Assembly: GCF_000350165.1 (NCBI RefSeq)
Contig: NZ_CAUI01000019.1
Location: 1 to 64,000, forward strand
DNA: 64,000 nt
Source of the DNA: Halanaerobium saccharolyticum subsp. saccharolyticum DSM 6643
Lineage (GTDB): Bacteria > Bacillota > Halanaerobiia > Halanaerobiales > Halanaerobiaceae
Direction: 5' to 3'
Positions 17,398 to 26,416 of the stretch are shown in pieces. The stretch's first letter is position 1, and every line of letters begins with the position of its first letter. Made by a program: the position numbers and the translations under genes. The notes beneath the pieces were generated by a model. The model saw nothing but the letters and a program-made list of their open reading frames with translations. It searched no databases and was not told the DNA's origin.

Positions 17398-18038
17398 TGG
17401 ATAATCTCTGTATTGCCATGGCTAAAGGAAGACTGGCTAAAGAAGCAGTTAAGCTTTTTCGTCAGGCTGATTATAATTTACCCGAAAATATGCTTAAATC
17501 ACGTAAGTTGATTTTTGAAATAGAAAGTGAAAAATTAGAAATTATTCTTGTTAAACCAGCTGATGTGCCGATTTACGTAGAGTATGGCACTGCTGACTTA
17601 GGAATTGTGGGGAAAGACACATTATTAGAAGAAAATCGCGATCTTTATGAAGTCTTAGATTTGAAATATGGAGTCTGTGAATTTGCATTAGCGGGATTGC
17701 CGGATCGTAAAGATACATTACTGGAGCGAAAAGTTGCAACCAAATATCCTGATTTTACTCGACGCTATTTTAGAAGCAAAGGTGAACCAGTAGAAATAAT
17801 AAAACTTAATGGGTCAATTGAGCTGGCTCCTTTAACTGGACTTGCGGACACGATTTTGGATATTGTAGAGACTGGCAGAACCTTAAAGGAAAACGGGCTT
17901 GTGATTTATGAGAGTATTAGAGATTTATCTGCTCGTTTAATTGTAAATAAAGTAAGTATGAAAACAAGACAAAAAGAAATTGAAATTATTATTGAAGCTT
18001 TAGATAAAGTAGTTAATGGAGATGATAATAATGCTTAA
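17397..18038 (+). CDS. hisG: ATP phosphoribosyltransferase, short form
   Basis: First step of histidine synthesis: condenses ATP with PRPP. At 213 aa it is the short HisG form, lacking the C-terminal regulatory domain, and depends on HisZ. Motifs: IAMAKGRLAKEAV, YGTADLGIVGKDTL, the PRPP-binding segment ending GLADTILDIVETGRTL, and NGLVIYESIRDLSARLIVN. ATG 17397 overlaps the hisZ stop; the upstream in-frame GTG 17388 is rejected. Confidence 0.95.
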   Translation: MDNLCIAMAKGRLAKEAVKLFRQADYNLPENMLKSRKLIFEIESEKLEIILVKPADVPIYVEYGTADLGIVGKDTLLEENRDLYEVLDLKYGVCEFALAGLPDRKDTLLERKVATKYPDFTRRYFRSKGEPVEIIKLNGSIELAPLTGLADTILDIVETGRTLKENGLVIYESIRDLSARLIVNKVSMKTRQKEIEIIIEALDKVVNGDDNNA

Positions 18039-19332
18039 AATTAAAAGAATTAAAGATGGCCGAAAAAATGTTGATCAAGTTAAGGAATTATTGGATAGTC
18101 GCTCTGGAGATAACCTAGCTAAATATAGAGATGTTGCAGCAGATGTTTTAAAGAAGGTAAAAGCAGAAGGAGATCAAGCAGTTTTAGATTATACTTCTCG
18201 TTTTGATGGAGTTGAATTTGATGCTTCAGAACTTGAAGTAACTGAGGCAGAAATCAAAGCTGCTTTAAAAGAGGTGGATACTGATTTTATTGAAGCTTTA
18301 AAAAATGCAGCAGTAAATATAGAAGAGTTTCATGCTGAACAAAAAGATAAGTCCTGGCAGAAGCAAAAAAAGCCTGGAATTATTACCGGTCAGGTCTGTA
18401 GACCACTAAAAAAGGCGGGAGTCTATGTACCTGGAGGTAGAGCAGCTTATCCGTCTTCTGTTTTAATGACTGTTATTCCAGCTAAAGTAGCTGGGGTTGA
18501 AGAAATAATAATGCTAACACCTCCTGATAAAGAGGGAAAGGTAAGTCCAGTAATTCTAGCAGCAGCTGAAATTGCCGGTGCTGATAGGATCTTTAAAGTT
18601 GGTGGAGCTCAGGCAGTGGCTGCAGCAGCTTATGGAACTGAAACAATTCCTGGTGTTGATATTATTGTTGGGCCAGGTAATATTTATGTTTCAATGGCCA
18701 AAGAACTAGTTTTTGGACAAGTTAAAATCGATATGATTGCTGGTCCCAGTGAAATTATGATTATGGCAGAAAAAGATTCTAATCCAGCTTATATAGCAGC
18801 TGATTTAATGAGTCAGGCGGAACATGATCCGCTTGCATCTTCAATTTTGGTTACCGATGCACCAGAGCTGATTGGAGAAGTGGAAAGAGAATTAGAAAAG
18901 CAAATTGAAAAAATGAGCAAAAAAGATATTATCAAAGAATCACTGGAAAACTTTGGTTTGATGATTGAAGTTGAAAACCAGAAAGCAGCAATGGAAATGA
19001 TTAATTTGGTTGCACCTGAACATTTAGAATTGGCAGTTAAAAATCCATTTGAACTACTGCCAGCAGTAGAAAATGCAGGTTCGATCTTTTTAGGGGAATA
19101 TACGCCTGAGCCAATTGGCGATTATTATGCAGGACCAAATCATGTGCTGCCAACAAATTCTACCGCCCGATTCTTTTCACCTTTATCTGTCAGAGATTTC
19201 GTTAAGTACTCAGGATTTATTCATTACAGTAAAGAGGCACTTAAAGAAGCCAGTGGCGATGTAATTTGTTTGGCAGAGGGAGAAGGACTCGATGCTCATG
19301 CTAACTCAGTTAGAATTAGAAAAGAAAATTAA
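18031..19332 (+). CDS. hisD: Histidinol dehydrogenase
   Basis: NAD- and zinc-dependent enzyme for the last two oxidations, L-histidinol to L-histidine. 433 aa, normal length. Motifs: RPLKKAGVYVPGGRAAYPS, VGGAQAVAAAAYGTE, VGPGNIYV, MIAGPSEI, QAEHDPLASSIL, APEHLEL and GPNHVLPTNSTARF, which include zinc ligands and catalytic histidines. ATG 18031 is chosen (GGAG upstream within hisG); it overlaps the hisG end by 8 bases. Confidence 0.96.
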   Translation: MLKIKRIKDGRKNVDQVKELLDSRSGDNLAKYRDVAADVLKKVKAEGDQAVLDYTSRFDGVEFDASELEVTEAEIKAALKEVDTDFIEALKNAAVNIEEFHAEQKDKSWQKQKKPGIITGQVCRPLKKAGVYVPGGRAAYPSSVLMTVIPAKVAGVEEIIMLTPPDKEGKVSPVILAAAEIAGADRIFKVGGAQAVAAAAYGTETIPGVDIIVGPGNIYVSMAKELVFGQVKIDMIAGPSEIMIMAEKDSNPAYIAADLMSQAEHDPLASSILVTDAPELIGEVERELEKQIEKMSKKDIIKESLENFGLMIEVENQKAAMEMINLVAPEHLELAVKNPFELLPAVENAGSIFLGEYTPEPIGDYYAGPNHVLPTNSTARFFSPLSVRDFVKYSGFIHYSKEALKEASGDVICLAEGEGLDAHANSVRIRKEN

Positions 19333-19396
19333 ATTATTAGAATATAAATATAGATTTTAGTACTCAAATAAGTATTAAAAATTGAAGGAGGAAATA

Positions 19397-20509
19397 ATGA
19401 GCAGTAATAATTTAAATAAAAAAGAGCAAAACTTAAAAGAACTGCTGAGACCTGAAGTTAAAGAAATTTCTCCTTACTATGGGGAAGAAGACAACTTTGA
19501 GGTTGAAATTAATTTAGCAGGTAATGAATCTCCCTTTGATTTGCCGCAGGAAATTAAGAAAAAATTTAAGGCAGAATTTGATAAGCATGATATAAACCGC
19601 TATCCTGAAATTTACTCGGAACGTTTACATCAGACTTTAGCTGATTATCTAAGCAGAGAACTGAATCAAGAAGTCAATACCAAAGAAGTAATAGTTGGTA
19701 ATGGTTCAGATGAAATCCTTGATATGCTGATTAGAACTTTTGTTGAATCTGGAGATGTTGTGCTTTCACAGGCCCCAACTTTTTCGATGTATAAATATTT
19801 CACCAAATTAAACAGTGGGCAGTATCAGGAAATTTTCTTAGATGAAGAATTTGATTTTAAAAATTTAAAAGAAAAAATTGATAAATTAAAACCGAAACTG
19901 ATTTTTCTCTGTTCTCCCAATAATCCAACTGGTGAAACTATAGAAAAAGATTTGGTTTTAAAGTTGGCTGATTATTTTGCTGGACCGGTTATAGTAGATG
20001 AGGCTTATGCAGACTTCAGTGAAATTGATCTGATGCCTGATGTTAAAAACTATCCTAATTTAGCAGTGACTAGAACTTTTTCTAAAGCTTTTGGTCTAGC
20101 AGGCATTCGTTTTGGTTATTTATATGGGAATGAAGTCTTAGTCGAAGAGCTAAAAAAAGTATTAAAACCTTATAATTTAAACTCTTTAACTGATATGTTG
20201 GCTTGTTTAATACTCAACAATAATGATATTATAAAAGAAAGAATTGAATTTATTAAAAAAGAAAGACAAAAGCTTTATCAAAATTTAAATCAGTATCAAA
20301 ACTGGCAGCTTTATCCTTCGATGGCCAATTTTTTGTATATTGAAGGGGAAAAAACTTTAGAATTTAAAAAGATTTTAAATCAGCGTGGGATAAAAATAAG
20401 ATCTTATTCAAAAAAGAATCCAGCAATTAGAATTACTGTTGGTAGTCAAGAAGAAAATAAAGCTGTTTTAGAAGCTTTTGCAGAATTTAAAGAAAAAAAT
20501 TGGGAGTGA
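19397..20509 (+). CDS. hisC: Histidinol-phosphate aminotransferase
   Basis: Class I/II PLP aminotransferase converting imidazole acetol phosphate to histidinol phosphate. In 370 aa: NLAGNESPFD, VGNGSDEILDML, CSPNNPTGE, VDEAYADF, and the PLP lysine in TRTFSKAFGLAGIRFGY. ATG 19397 follows AAGGAGG; there is a 64-base gap after hisD without a terminator, so the operon continues. Confidence 0.94.
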   Translation: MSSNNLNKKEQNLKELLRPEVKEISPYYGEEDNFEVEINLAGNESPFDLPQEIKKKFKAEFDKHDINRYPEIYSERLHQTLADYLSRELNQEVNTKEVIVGNGSDEILDMLIRTFVESGDVVLSQAPTFSMYKYFTKLNSGQYQEIFLDEEFDFKNLKEKIDKLKPKLIFLCSPNNPTGETIEKDLVLKLADYFAGPVIVDEAYADFSEIDLMPDVKNYPNLAVTRTFSKAFGLAGIRFGYLYGNEVLVEELKKVLKPYNLNSLTDMLACLILNNNDIIKERIEFIKKERQKLYQNLNQYQNWQLYPSMANFLYIEGEKTLEFKKILNQRGIKIRSYSKKNPAIRITVGSQEENKAVLEAFAEFKEKNWE

Positions 20510-20515
20510 TTTAAG

Positions 20516-21103
20516 ATGAGTAGAGATCGGGTAGCAGTTGAGCAGCGCAAAACTACAGAAACAGAAATTATTGCCAGTGTAAATTTAGATGGGGAAGGTC
20601 GAAGTGAAATAAAAACTGGAATCGGATTTTTTGACCATATGCTGGAGCAAATTGCCCGCCACGGCAATATTGATCTGGAGCTTTCGGCAAAAGGTGATCT
20701 TCATATTGATACTCACCACAGCATCGAAGATACAGGTATTGCTTTAGGTAAGGCTTTTGCTAAGGCAATAGGTAACAAGAAGGGAATAACCCGTTTTAGT
20801 AGTGCTTTAGTTCCGTTGGACGAAACTTTAGTGAGAGCAGTTGTTGATATTAGTGGCCGTCCTTATTTATATACCGATTTACCATTCAGCAGAGAAATGG
20901 TTGGAGATTTCCCTTCTGAAATGGTAAATGAATTTATGCGGGCTTTTGCTTTTAATGCAGGGATTACACTACATTTAGAGATACTACATGGTGAGAACTG
21001 CCACCATCAGATTGAGGCTGTATTTAAAGCACTAGCTCGAGCACTTAAAGATGCAGTTGAAATTGAGTCAGATAAAATTCCGTCAACGAAAGGCGTGCTT
21101 TAA
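20516..21103 (+). CDS. hisB: Imidazoleglycerol-phosphate dehydratase
   Basis: Mn-dependent dehydratase; the 195-aa monofunctional type without a HisN phosphatase domain. Motifs: GIGFFDHMLEQIARHG, DTHHSIEDTGIALGKAF, DISGRPYL, ENCHHQIEAVFKALARAL. Six bases after hisC and immediately before hisH. The missing phosphatase domain means histidinol phosphatase must come from elsewhere, for example the PHP protein at 13938-14741. Confidence 0.95.
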   Translation: MSRDRVAVEQRKTTETEIIASVNLDGEGRSEIKTGIGFFDHMLEQIARHGNIDLELSAKGDLHIDTHHSIEDTGIALGKAFAKAIGNKKGITRFSSALVPLDETLVRAVVDISGRPYLYTDLPFSREMVGDFPSEMVNEFMRAFAFNAGITLHLEILHGENCHHQIEAVFKALARALKDAVEIESDKIPSTKGVL

Positions 21104-21709
21104 ATGATAGCGATTATAGATTATGGAGCAGGAAATTTAAATAGCATTCAAAAAGCGCTGGAGTTTATAGGAGAAAAGACTATTATTTTAGAAACAGGAA
21201 ATTTAAAGGAAATAGATAAATATTCAGGGCTGGTTTTGCCAGGAGTAGGTGCTTTTCCAGGAGCAATGAAAAGATTAAAAGAAAATAAATTTGATGAATT
21301 TATAGATGCTTTTGTGGCTACTGGCAAACCATTTTTAGGAGTTTGTTTAGGGATGCAGCTTTTATTTGAGTGGGGTTTTGAGGATCAAAAAACAGAAGGG
21401 CTGGGACTTCTTAAAGGAGATATTATCAAAATGAAGACTGAATACAAGATTCCACATATGGGATGGAATCAGCTGGAAATAGTTAAAAATGATCCATTAT
21501 TTGAAGGGCTGCCAGAAAACCCCCATTTTTATTTTGTGCATTCCTATCAGTTAGCTGAGATTACAGATGAGGTATTGGCTACAGTTGGTTATGGGACTAC
21601 AATTCCAGCAGTTATCAGAAAAGATAATGTTATTGCTTTTCAGTTTCATCCCGAAAAAAGTGGAGATAATGGAATTAAACTTTTAAAAAATTTTAGGGAG
21701 CTGTTATAG
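21104..21709 (+). CDS. hisH: Imidazole glycerol phosphate synthase, glutaminase subunit
   Basis: Class I glutamine amidotransferase that feeds ammonia to HisF. 201 aa with YGAGNL at the start, the PGVGAFPGAM loop, the nucleophile Cys in GVCLGMQLLF, and the His/Glu pair in FQFHPEKS. ATG follows the hisB stop directly. Confidence 0.95.
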   Translation: MIAIIDYGAGNLNSIQKALEFIGEKTIILETGNLKEIDKYSGLVLPGVGAFPGAMKRLKENKFDEFIDAFVATGKPFLGVCLGMQLLFEWGFEDQKTEGLGLLKGDIIKMKTEYKIPHMGWNQLEIVKNDPLFEGLPENPHFYFVHSYQLAEITDEVLATVGYGTTIPAVIRKDNVIAFQFHPEKSGDNGIKLLKNFRELL

Positions 21710-22438
21710 ATGATAGTATTGCCGGCAATTGATTTGAAAGCAGGTGAGGTAGTTAGACTGAAGCAGGGTGATTTTAAACGCAAAACTGTTTATAGTCAGA
21801 ATCCACTTCAGATTGCAAAAGATTTTGCGGCGAATGGAGCTAATTGGCTTCATTTAGTTGATTTAGATGGTGCCTCGGCAGGTGAGAGTAAAAATTTTAA
21901 TGTTATCAAAAAAATTGCAGCAGAAACTGAGCTTAAGATTCAGACTGGGGGCGGTGTCCGAAAAAAAGAAGACGTAAAACGCCTGTTAGATCTGGGAGTA
22001 AAAAGAGCTATAATTGGGACTCTGGCAGTTAAAGATCCAGAAATTCTATCAGAGATAATTGAAGAATTTGGAGCAGAAAGTATTTTAGTTAGTATTGATG
22101 CCCGGGATGGAAAAGTTGCAACCTCTGGTTGGCTGGAAGCAAGTGAAAGAGATATGCTCGATTTTGCTCAAGAAATGGAAGCTCTAGGTGTGAAATATAT
22201 ATTATATACTGATATCGGCCGAGATGGCATGCTCAGCGGACCTGATTTTGAAGGTTTAAAAAAGTTAAAAGCGGAAACCAATTTAAAGATTATTGCTTCT
22301 GGTGGAGTCAGTTCGAATCAAGACTTATATGATCTGGCTGCTGAAGATTTTTATGGTGCAATTACCGGTCAGGCGATTTATCAAGATAAAGTAAATTTGA
22401 AAAAAGTTTTAAAAAAGCTGGGTGAAGTAAATGCTTAA
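21710..22438 (+). CDS. hisA: ProFAR isomerase
   Basis: TIM-barrel isomerase converting ProFAR to PRFAR. 242 aa, with [57 protein letters not shown] and [13 protein letters not shown]. Starts directly after hisH; ends overlapping hisF by 8 bases. Confidence 0.95.
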   Translation: MIVLPAIDLKAGEVVRLKQGDFKRKTVYSQNPLQIAKDFAANGANWLHLVDLDGASAGESKNFNVIKKIAAETELKIQTGGGVRKKEDVKRLLDLGVKRAIIGTLAVKDPEILSEIIEEFGAESILVSIDARDGKVATSGWLEASERDMLDFAQEMEALGVKYILYTDIGRDGMLSGPDFEGLKKLKAETNLKIIASGGVSSNQDLYDLAAEDFYGAITGQAIYQDKVNLKKVLKKLGEVNA

Positions 22439-23207
22439 AAAAAGAATTATACCTTGTTTGGATATCAAAGATGGCAGGGTTGTAAAAGGTGTAAATTTTG
22501 TTGGCCTAAGAGATGCTGGAGATCCAGTCGAATCTGCTAAAGAATATAATGATCTGGGAGCAGATGAGCTTGTTTTTTTAGATATTACTGCAACTAAGGA
22601 AAAGCGTAAAACTTTAGCTGAACTGGTAGAAAAAGTTGCAGCACAGGTCTTTATTCCGCTGACAGTTGGTGGTGGAATCAGAACTGTAGAAGATATGCAG
22701 TTTATTTTAAGAGCTGGAGCTGATAAAGTTTCAGTAAATTCAGCTGCAGTCAAAAACCCAGAGCTGGTAAAAGAGGGTGCACTTAAATTCGGTTCTCAGT
22801 GTATTGTTGGAGCTGTTGATGCAGCTAAAAGAGATTCGGGTAATGGCTGGGAAATTTTCATTCACGGCGGCAGTAAGGAAACAGGGATTGATTTAATTGA
22901 CTGGGTTAAAGAGCTGGAAGAGCTGGGAGCTGGGGAAATTTTATTGACCAGTATTAATTCTGATGGTACCAAAGATGGTTTTGATTTGGAGATGTTAAAA
23001 GCTGTAACAGAGGCAGTTAATATTCCAGTTATTGCTTCTGGTGGTGCTGGTAGTATTCAACATTTTATAGATGTTTTTAAAAATACAGGAGCAGATGCAG
23101 CTTTAGCAGCTTCGATTTTTCATTTTGGGGAAATAGCTATCAGAGATGTAAAATTTGAGCTTAAAAAAGAAGAGATACCAGTCAGAATTGAAAAAAATAA
23201 ATCATAA
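22431..23207 (+). CDS. hisF: Imidazole glycerol phosphate synthase, cyclase subunit
   Basis: TIM-barrel cyclase of the HisHF complex, releasing AICAR and imidazole glycerol phosphate. 258 aa: [63 protein letters not shown] and VIASGGAGS. The catalytic aspartates fall in CLDI and NSDGT. Confidence 0.96.
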   Translation: MLKKRIIPCLDIKDGRVVKGVNFVGLRDAGDPVESAKEYNDLGADELVFLDITATKEKRKTLAELVEKVAAQVFIPLTVGGGIRTVEDMQFILRAGADKVSVNSAAVKNPELVKEGALKFGSQCIVGAVDAAKRDSGNGWEIFIHGGSKETGIDLIDWVKELEELGAGEILLTSINSDGTKDGFDLEMLKAVTEAVNIPVIASGGAGSIQHFIDVFKNTGADAALAASIFHFGEIAIRDVKFELKKEEIPVRIEKNKS

Positions 23208-23241
23208 AAGTTTTATATATCAGAACAGAAAGGGTGATTTA

Positions 23242-23934
23242 GTGTTAGAAATTATTAATCAATTAGAAGAGATTGATTTTAAATATAATTCTCAGGAATT
23301 AATGCCTGCAGTTGTTCAAGATTATCAGACTAAAGAGGTACTGATGGTGGCATATGTAAATGAGCAGTCACTTAATTTAAGTTTAAAAAAGGGAGAAACA
23401 GTTTTTTACAGCCGCTCTCGGCAGGAACTATGGCATAAAGGGGAAAGTTCCGGCAATACACAAGAAATTAAAGAAATTTATTATGACTGTGACCAGGACA
23501 CTATTTTGTTTATGGTTGATCCGGCTGGACCTGCTTGTCATACAGGGGAAAATTCATGTTTTTATCGTAAAATTGCAGAGGAAACTGAGGCAAAGGCTGA
23601 GAAAATGATGGAAATGCAGCAGCAGGCTCAGAGCATAGAAACTGACTTTAAAATTGATCAAGTAGTAGATTTTCTTTATGATTTGATTTTACAAAGAAAA
23701 GAAGAAAGGCCGGAAGAATCTTATACTACTTACCTTTTTGAAGAGGGGATAGATAAAATTTTAAAAAAGGTTGGAGAGGAATCAGCAGAAGTAATTATTG
23801 CTTCTAAAAATGATCCAGATCAAGAATTGGTTTATGAAACTGCTGATTTAGTTTATCATATGCTGGTTTTACTGGCTGAAAAAGGAATAACACCGGATCA
23901 GATAAGAGAAGAATTAAAAAAGCGACATAAATAG
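23242..23934 (+). CDS. hisI: Bifunctional phosphoribosyl-AMP cyclohydrolase / phosphoribosyl-ATP pyrophosphatase
   Basis: HisIE fusion for the second and third steps. Residues 1-115 are the HisI cyclohydrolase with FYSRSRQELWHKGESSGNTQ, DQDTILF and the zinc cysteines of GPACHTGENSCF; residues 135-230 are HisE with EESYTTYLFEEGIDKILKKV and GEESAEVIIASK. GTG 23242 is chosen because AAGGGTGA lies 5-6 bases before it; the longer in-frame start (23155) would read through the end of hisF. Last gene of the operon. Confidence 0.93.
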   Translation: MLEIINQLEEIDFKYNSQELMPAVVQDYQTKEVLMVAYVNEQSLNLSLKKGETVFYSRSRQELWHKGESSGNTQEIKEIYYDCDQDTILFMVDPAGPACHTGENSCFYRKIAEETEAKAEKMMEMQQQAQSIETDFKIDQVVDFLYDLILQRKEERPEESYTTYLFEEGIDKILKKVGEESAEVIIASKNDPDQELVYETADLVYHMLVLLAEKGITPDQIREELKKRHK

Positions 23935-23997
23935 GTAAATATATATATCTGCCAGATAGCAAGATCTAGCTTGTTTATTTGGAACTTTATTTCAAAA

Positions 23998-24031
23998 AGA
24001 CGGTTCTGTAGATCAGGGCTGTCTTTTTTTT
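23998..24031 (+). terminator. Terminator of the his operon
   Basis: AGACGGTTCTG pairs with CAGGGCTGTCT (with G-T pairs) around a TAGAT loop, followed by T8. Confidence 0.88.
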
Positions 24032-24038
24032 AATTGTG

Positions 24039-24047
24039 TGGTATAAT
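24039..24047 (+). promoter_or_regulatory. Extended -10 promoter of the diguanylate cyclase gene
   Basis: TGGTATAAT, identical in context to the sirtuin promoter; no clear -35. Confidence 0.6.
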
Positions 24048-24081
24048 ATAGAAAAATAATTATCTTTTAGGAGGAGGTAGT

Positions 24082-25581
24082 TTGGACAAATTATTTAAAA
24101 ATTTTAAATATATAATCATAATACTTTTAGCAATGATTATGATTTTTATTTTTTCTAGTCAATACAGCAGTATTAAAAATATTATTATAGACAAGTATAA
24201 GAGCCATCAGCAGTTAGTGGAAAAAAATATCATTCAAACTGTTAATTATATAGATAGTTCTTATAAAGTAGTGGAGCAGGAATTAAATCAAGAGATGAAG
24301 GAATATTCAAAGTTAATAGTAGATAAGTATCAAAATAATTCTGATATTATGGGCTGGAATTTAGAAGAATTAAAAGAAAAATTTAAGTACTATGATATTT
24401 ATATTATAAACACTGATTTAAAAATAATAAGGACGACTAATGAGGATGATTTAGGACTTGATTTTTCTAAATTTGGAAATTTTGCTAATATAGTCAAGAA
24501 GCGGCTTGAAGGGGATTCTTTTGAGGCTGACCGTATTGATTTGTCAACCCAGACTGGTGAAGTAAAAAAGTATAGCTATCTGCCAACTCCTGATAATAAA
24601 TATCTAATAGAGCTTAGTATAGCGGTTGAGGATAAGTATCCAAGTTTTAAACAATTAAACATGTTTACAGATGCAGGCGAATTAACTAAAGAATATGAGA
24701 TAGTAGAAGAAATTGCTTTTTACAGTGTTGAGCCGATCAATTATGGTGTGGCCAAATTGAGAAGCAGCAAAAAACCTTATTTAGATCCTGATGTGTCAGA
24801 CGTAAGAGAAGATTTAGCTCGAAAGGCTGTTTTAACTGGCAAAATGCAGTCAGCAGAGATTGAAGAAGATAATTTAAAGTACAGCCTTAGATTTTTTCCA
24901 ACTTTAGTCAGTAATCAAGATAAACATCAGGGATGGAATTCATATGTTGTTGGAATTACTTATAACGATCAAGTAATGGCAGCTGAATTAAATAAACATC
25001 AATATTTATTTGGTATTAATATTTTGTTAATGAGTATTTTCTTTATTGCTTTTGTTATAATTGTTATTTATTTAATAAATAAGTTCGAACATCAGGCCAA
25101 TCATGATAAGCTAACAGGACTAGCAAATAGAAAATTATTTGTAAATGAATTTAAAGAGATTGAAACAGAAGCAAATAAATTAAATTCTAAAGCAGCCATT
25201 ATTTTCATAGATATTGATAAATTTAAGGAAATCAATGATAATTATGGACACGATTTTGGAGATAGAGTTTTAGAAAAAATTGCTTTTAGAATGAAAAATA
25301 ATTTAAAGTCCGAAGACAAACTGGCAAGAATGGGTGGAGATGAATTTGTTTTAGCTTTAAGTAACATTTCTTCTCAAGAAGAAGCAATAAAAATTACTCA
25401 GCGTTTGATAAATAAATTTAATGAACCATTGTCAATAAAAGGAGAAAAAATAAATATTAGCCTGAGTGCTGGTATTAGTATTTATCCTAATGATGGTAAA
25501 AATCTAGAAGATTTAATTAAAAATGCTGATTATGCAATGTATCAGGCTAAAAAAAATAATAAAGATTTAGAAATTAGGTAA
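24082..25581 (+). CDS. Membrane diguanylate cyclase (GGDEF)
   Basis: Makes cyclic di-GMP. The 499-aa protein has a membrane segment at about 9-25, an extracytoplasmic sensor-like region (about 30-305, probably Cache/dCache-like), a second membrane segment at about 310-332, then a GGDEF domain: HDKLTGLANRKLF, FIDIDKFKEINDNYGHDFGD, and the intact active site RMGGDEFV. ISLSAGISIYPNDG and ADYAMYQAKK complete the domain. Starts at TTG with GGAGGAGG before it. Monocistronic, with its own promoter and terminator. The signal sensed is unknown, and no EAL or PilZ gene is nearby. Confidence 0.92.
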   Translation: MDKLFKNFKYIIIILLAMIMIFIFSSQYSSIKNIIIDKYKSHQQLVEKNIIQTVNYIDSSYKVVEQELNQEMKEYSKLIVDKYQNNSDIMGWNLEELKEKFKYYDIYIINTDLKIIRTTNEDDLGLDFSKFGNFANIVKKRLEGDSFEADRIDLSTQTGEVKKYSYLPTPDNKYLIELSIAVEDKYPSFKQLNMFTDAGELTKEYEIVEEIAFYSVEPINYGVAKLRSSKKPYLDPDVSDVREDLARKAVLTGKMQSAEIEEDNLKYSLRFFPTLVSNQDKHQGWNSYVVGITYNDQVMAAELNKHQYLFGINILLMSIFFIAFVIIVIYLINKFEHQANHDKLTGLANRKLFVNEFKEIETEANKLNSKAAIIFIDIDKFKEINDNYGHDFGDRVLEKIAFRMKNNLKSEDKLARMGGDEFVLALSNISSQEEAIKITQRLINKFNEPLSIKGEKINISLSAGISIYPNDGKNLEDLIKNADYAMYQAKKNNKDLEIR

Positions 25582-25594
25582 ATATAATTTTGGG

Positions 25595-25618
25595 AGGCGG
25601 ATAATTCCGCCTTTTTTT
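25595..25618. terminator. Terminator between convergent genes
   Basis: AGGCGG, an ATAATT loop and CCGCCT, followed by T7. It ends the diguanylate cyclase gene, and its T run overlaps the last codons of the convergent regulator. Confidence 0.88.
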
Positions 25619-26393
25619 AATGGATTGTATCCAGATGCAAGTATCCCATCTTAATAGATCTAGCTATTGCTTGCACTATATTTGCTGCACATAATTTTTG
25701 ACAGATTTTATTGCGGTGGTATTTAATTGCAGCTTCAGATAGATTTAAATTTTCACTAATTTCTTTAATAGTTAAACCATTTGCAGAAAGCTTTAAAATT
25801 TTACTTCTAATTTCAGTAAGCGAATCACTATTTTCTTTGTAATAATTAATTGAATTTAAATCATTGCTAATTTTGCTGCGTAAGAGCTCTAGAATTAGTC
25901 GTAAATCTTCTTTTTTATTCTTAGTCAAATTGTCATTTAAAATGCACAAATAGGCACTTTTATTATTTGTTTTAACTGGAGCAGTTATACTCATCCAATG
26001 CTGTAAAAATTCGCAATAATTTTCATCCCCTAAAAAACAAACTGTTTCCTCTGTTTCCATTGCCAGAGAAACTGAATTAGTTCCACAACTTTTTTCTGTG
26101 AAGTATACTCCTTCTTTGAGTTTATCTAAGTAACTTATCTTTTTAATTTTTTTAGGTATATATGATTTAATTAAAATGCCTTTTTCATCAAATAATAAAT
26201 AGCAATTATTATCTAGATGATAATTTTTAACAATATATTCAACGTTATGATTAAAGCTTTTGATTAGCTTCTCATTTGAGTTATGGGATTGTTCCAAAAT
26301 TTCTCTAGCTGCAGTTTCTTGAGGGAAATTTATTTTTTTGGAAATACCCATTTGGTAACATCTGAACCAAGAATTTTTTAAGCTGCTTAACAT
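25617..26393 (-). CDS. GAF-like/LuxR-type transcriptional regulator
   Basis: A 258-aa regulator. Residues 1-180 resemble the GAF-type sensory N-terminus of AcoR-like sigma-54 activators: SWFRCYQMGI, then LLFDEKGILI, KLKEGVYFTEKSCGTNSVSLA and VCFLGDENYCEFLQHWMSITAPV. Instead of an AAA+ domain, the C-terminus (about 195-255) is a LuxR-type helix-turn-helix: ILKLSANGLTIKEISENLNLSEAAIKYHRNKI. It is the last gene of the minus-strand unit containing the HAMP-DUF4388 and binding-protein genes, so it probably reads the same signal. The target may be the divergent ABC operon; this is inference. Confidence 0.78.
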   Translation of the reverse strand: MLSSLKNSWFRCYQMGISKKINFPQETAAREILEQSHNSNEKLIKSFNHNVEYIVKNYHLDNNCYLLFDEKGILIKSYIPKKIKKISYLDKLKEGVYFTEKSCGTNSVSLAMETEETVCFLGDENYCEFLQHWMSITAPVKTNNKSAYLCILNDNLTKNKKEDLRLILELLRSKISNDLNSINYYKENSDSLTEIRSKILKLSANGLTIKEISENLNLSEAAIKYHRNKICQKLCAANIVQAIARSIKMGYLHLDTIH

Positions 26394-26416
26394 AAACTTG
26401 CCTCCTTTGAAGTATA

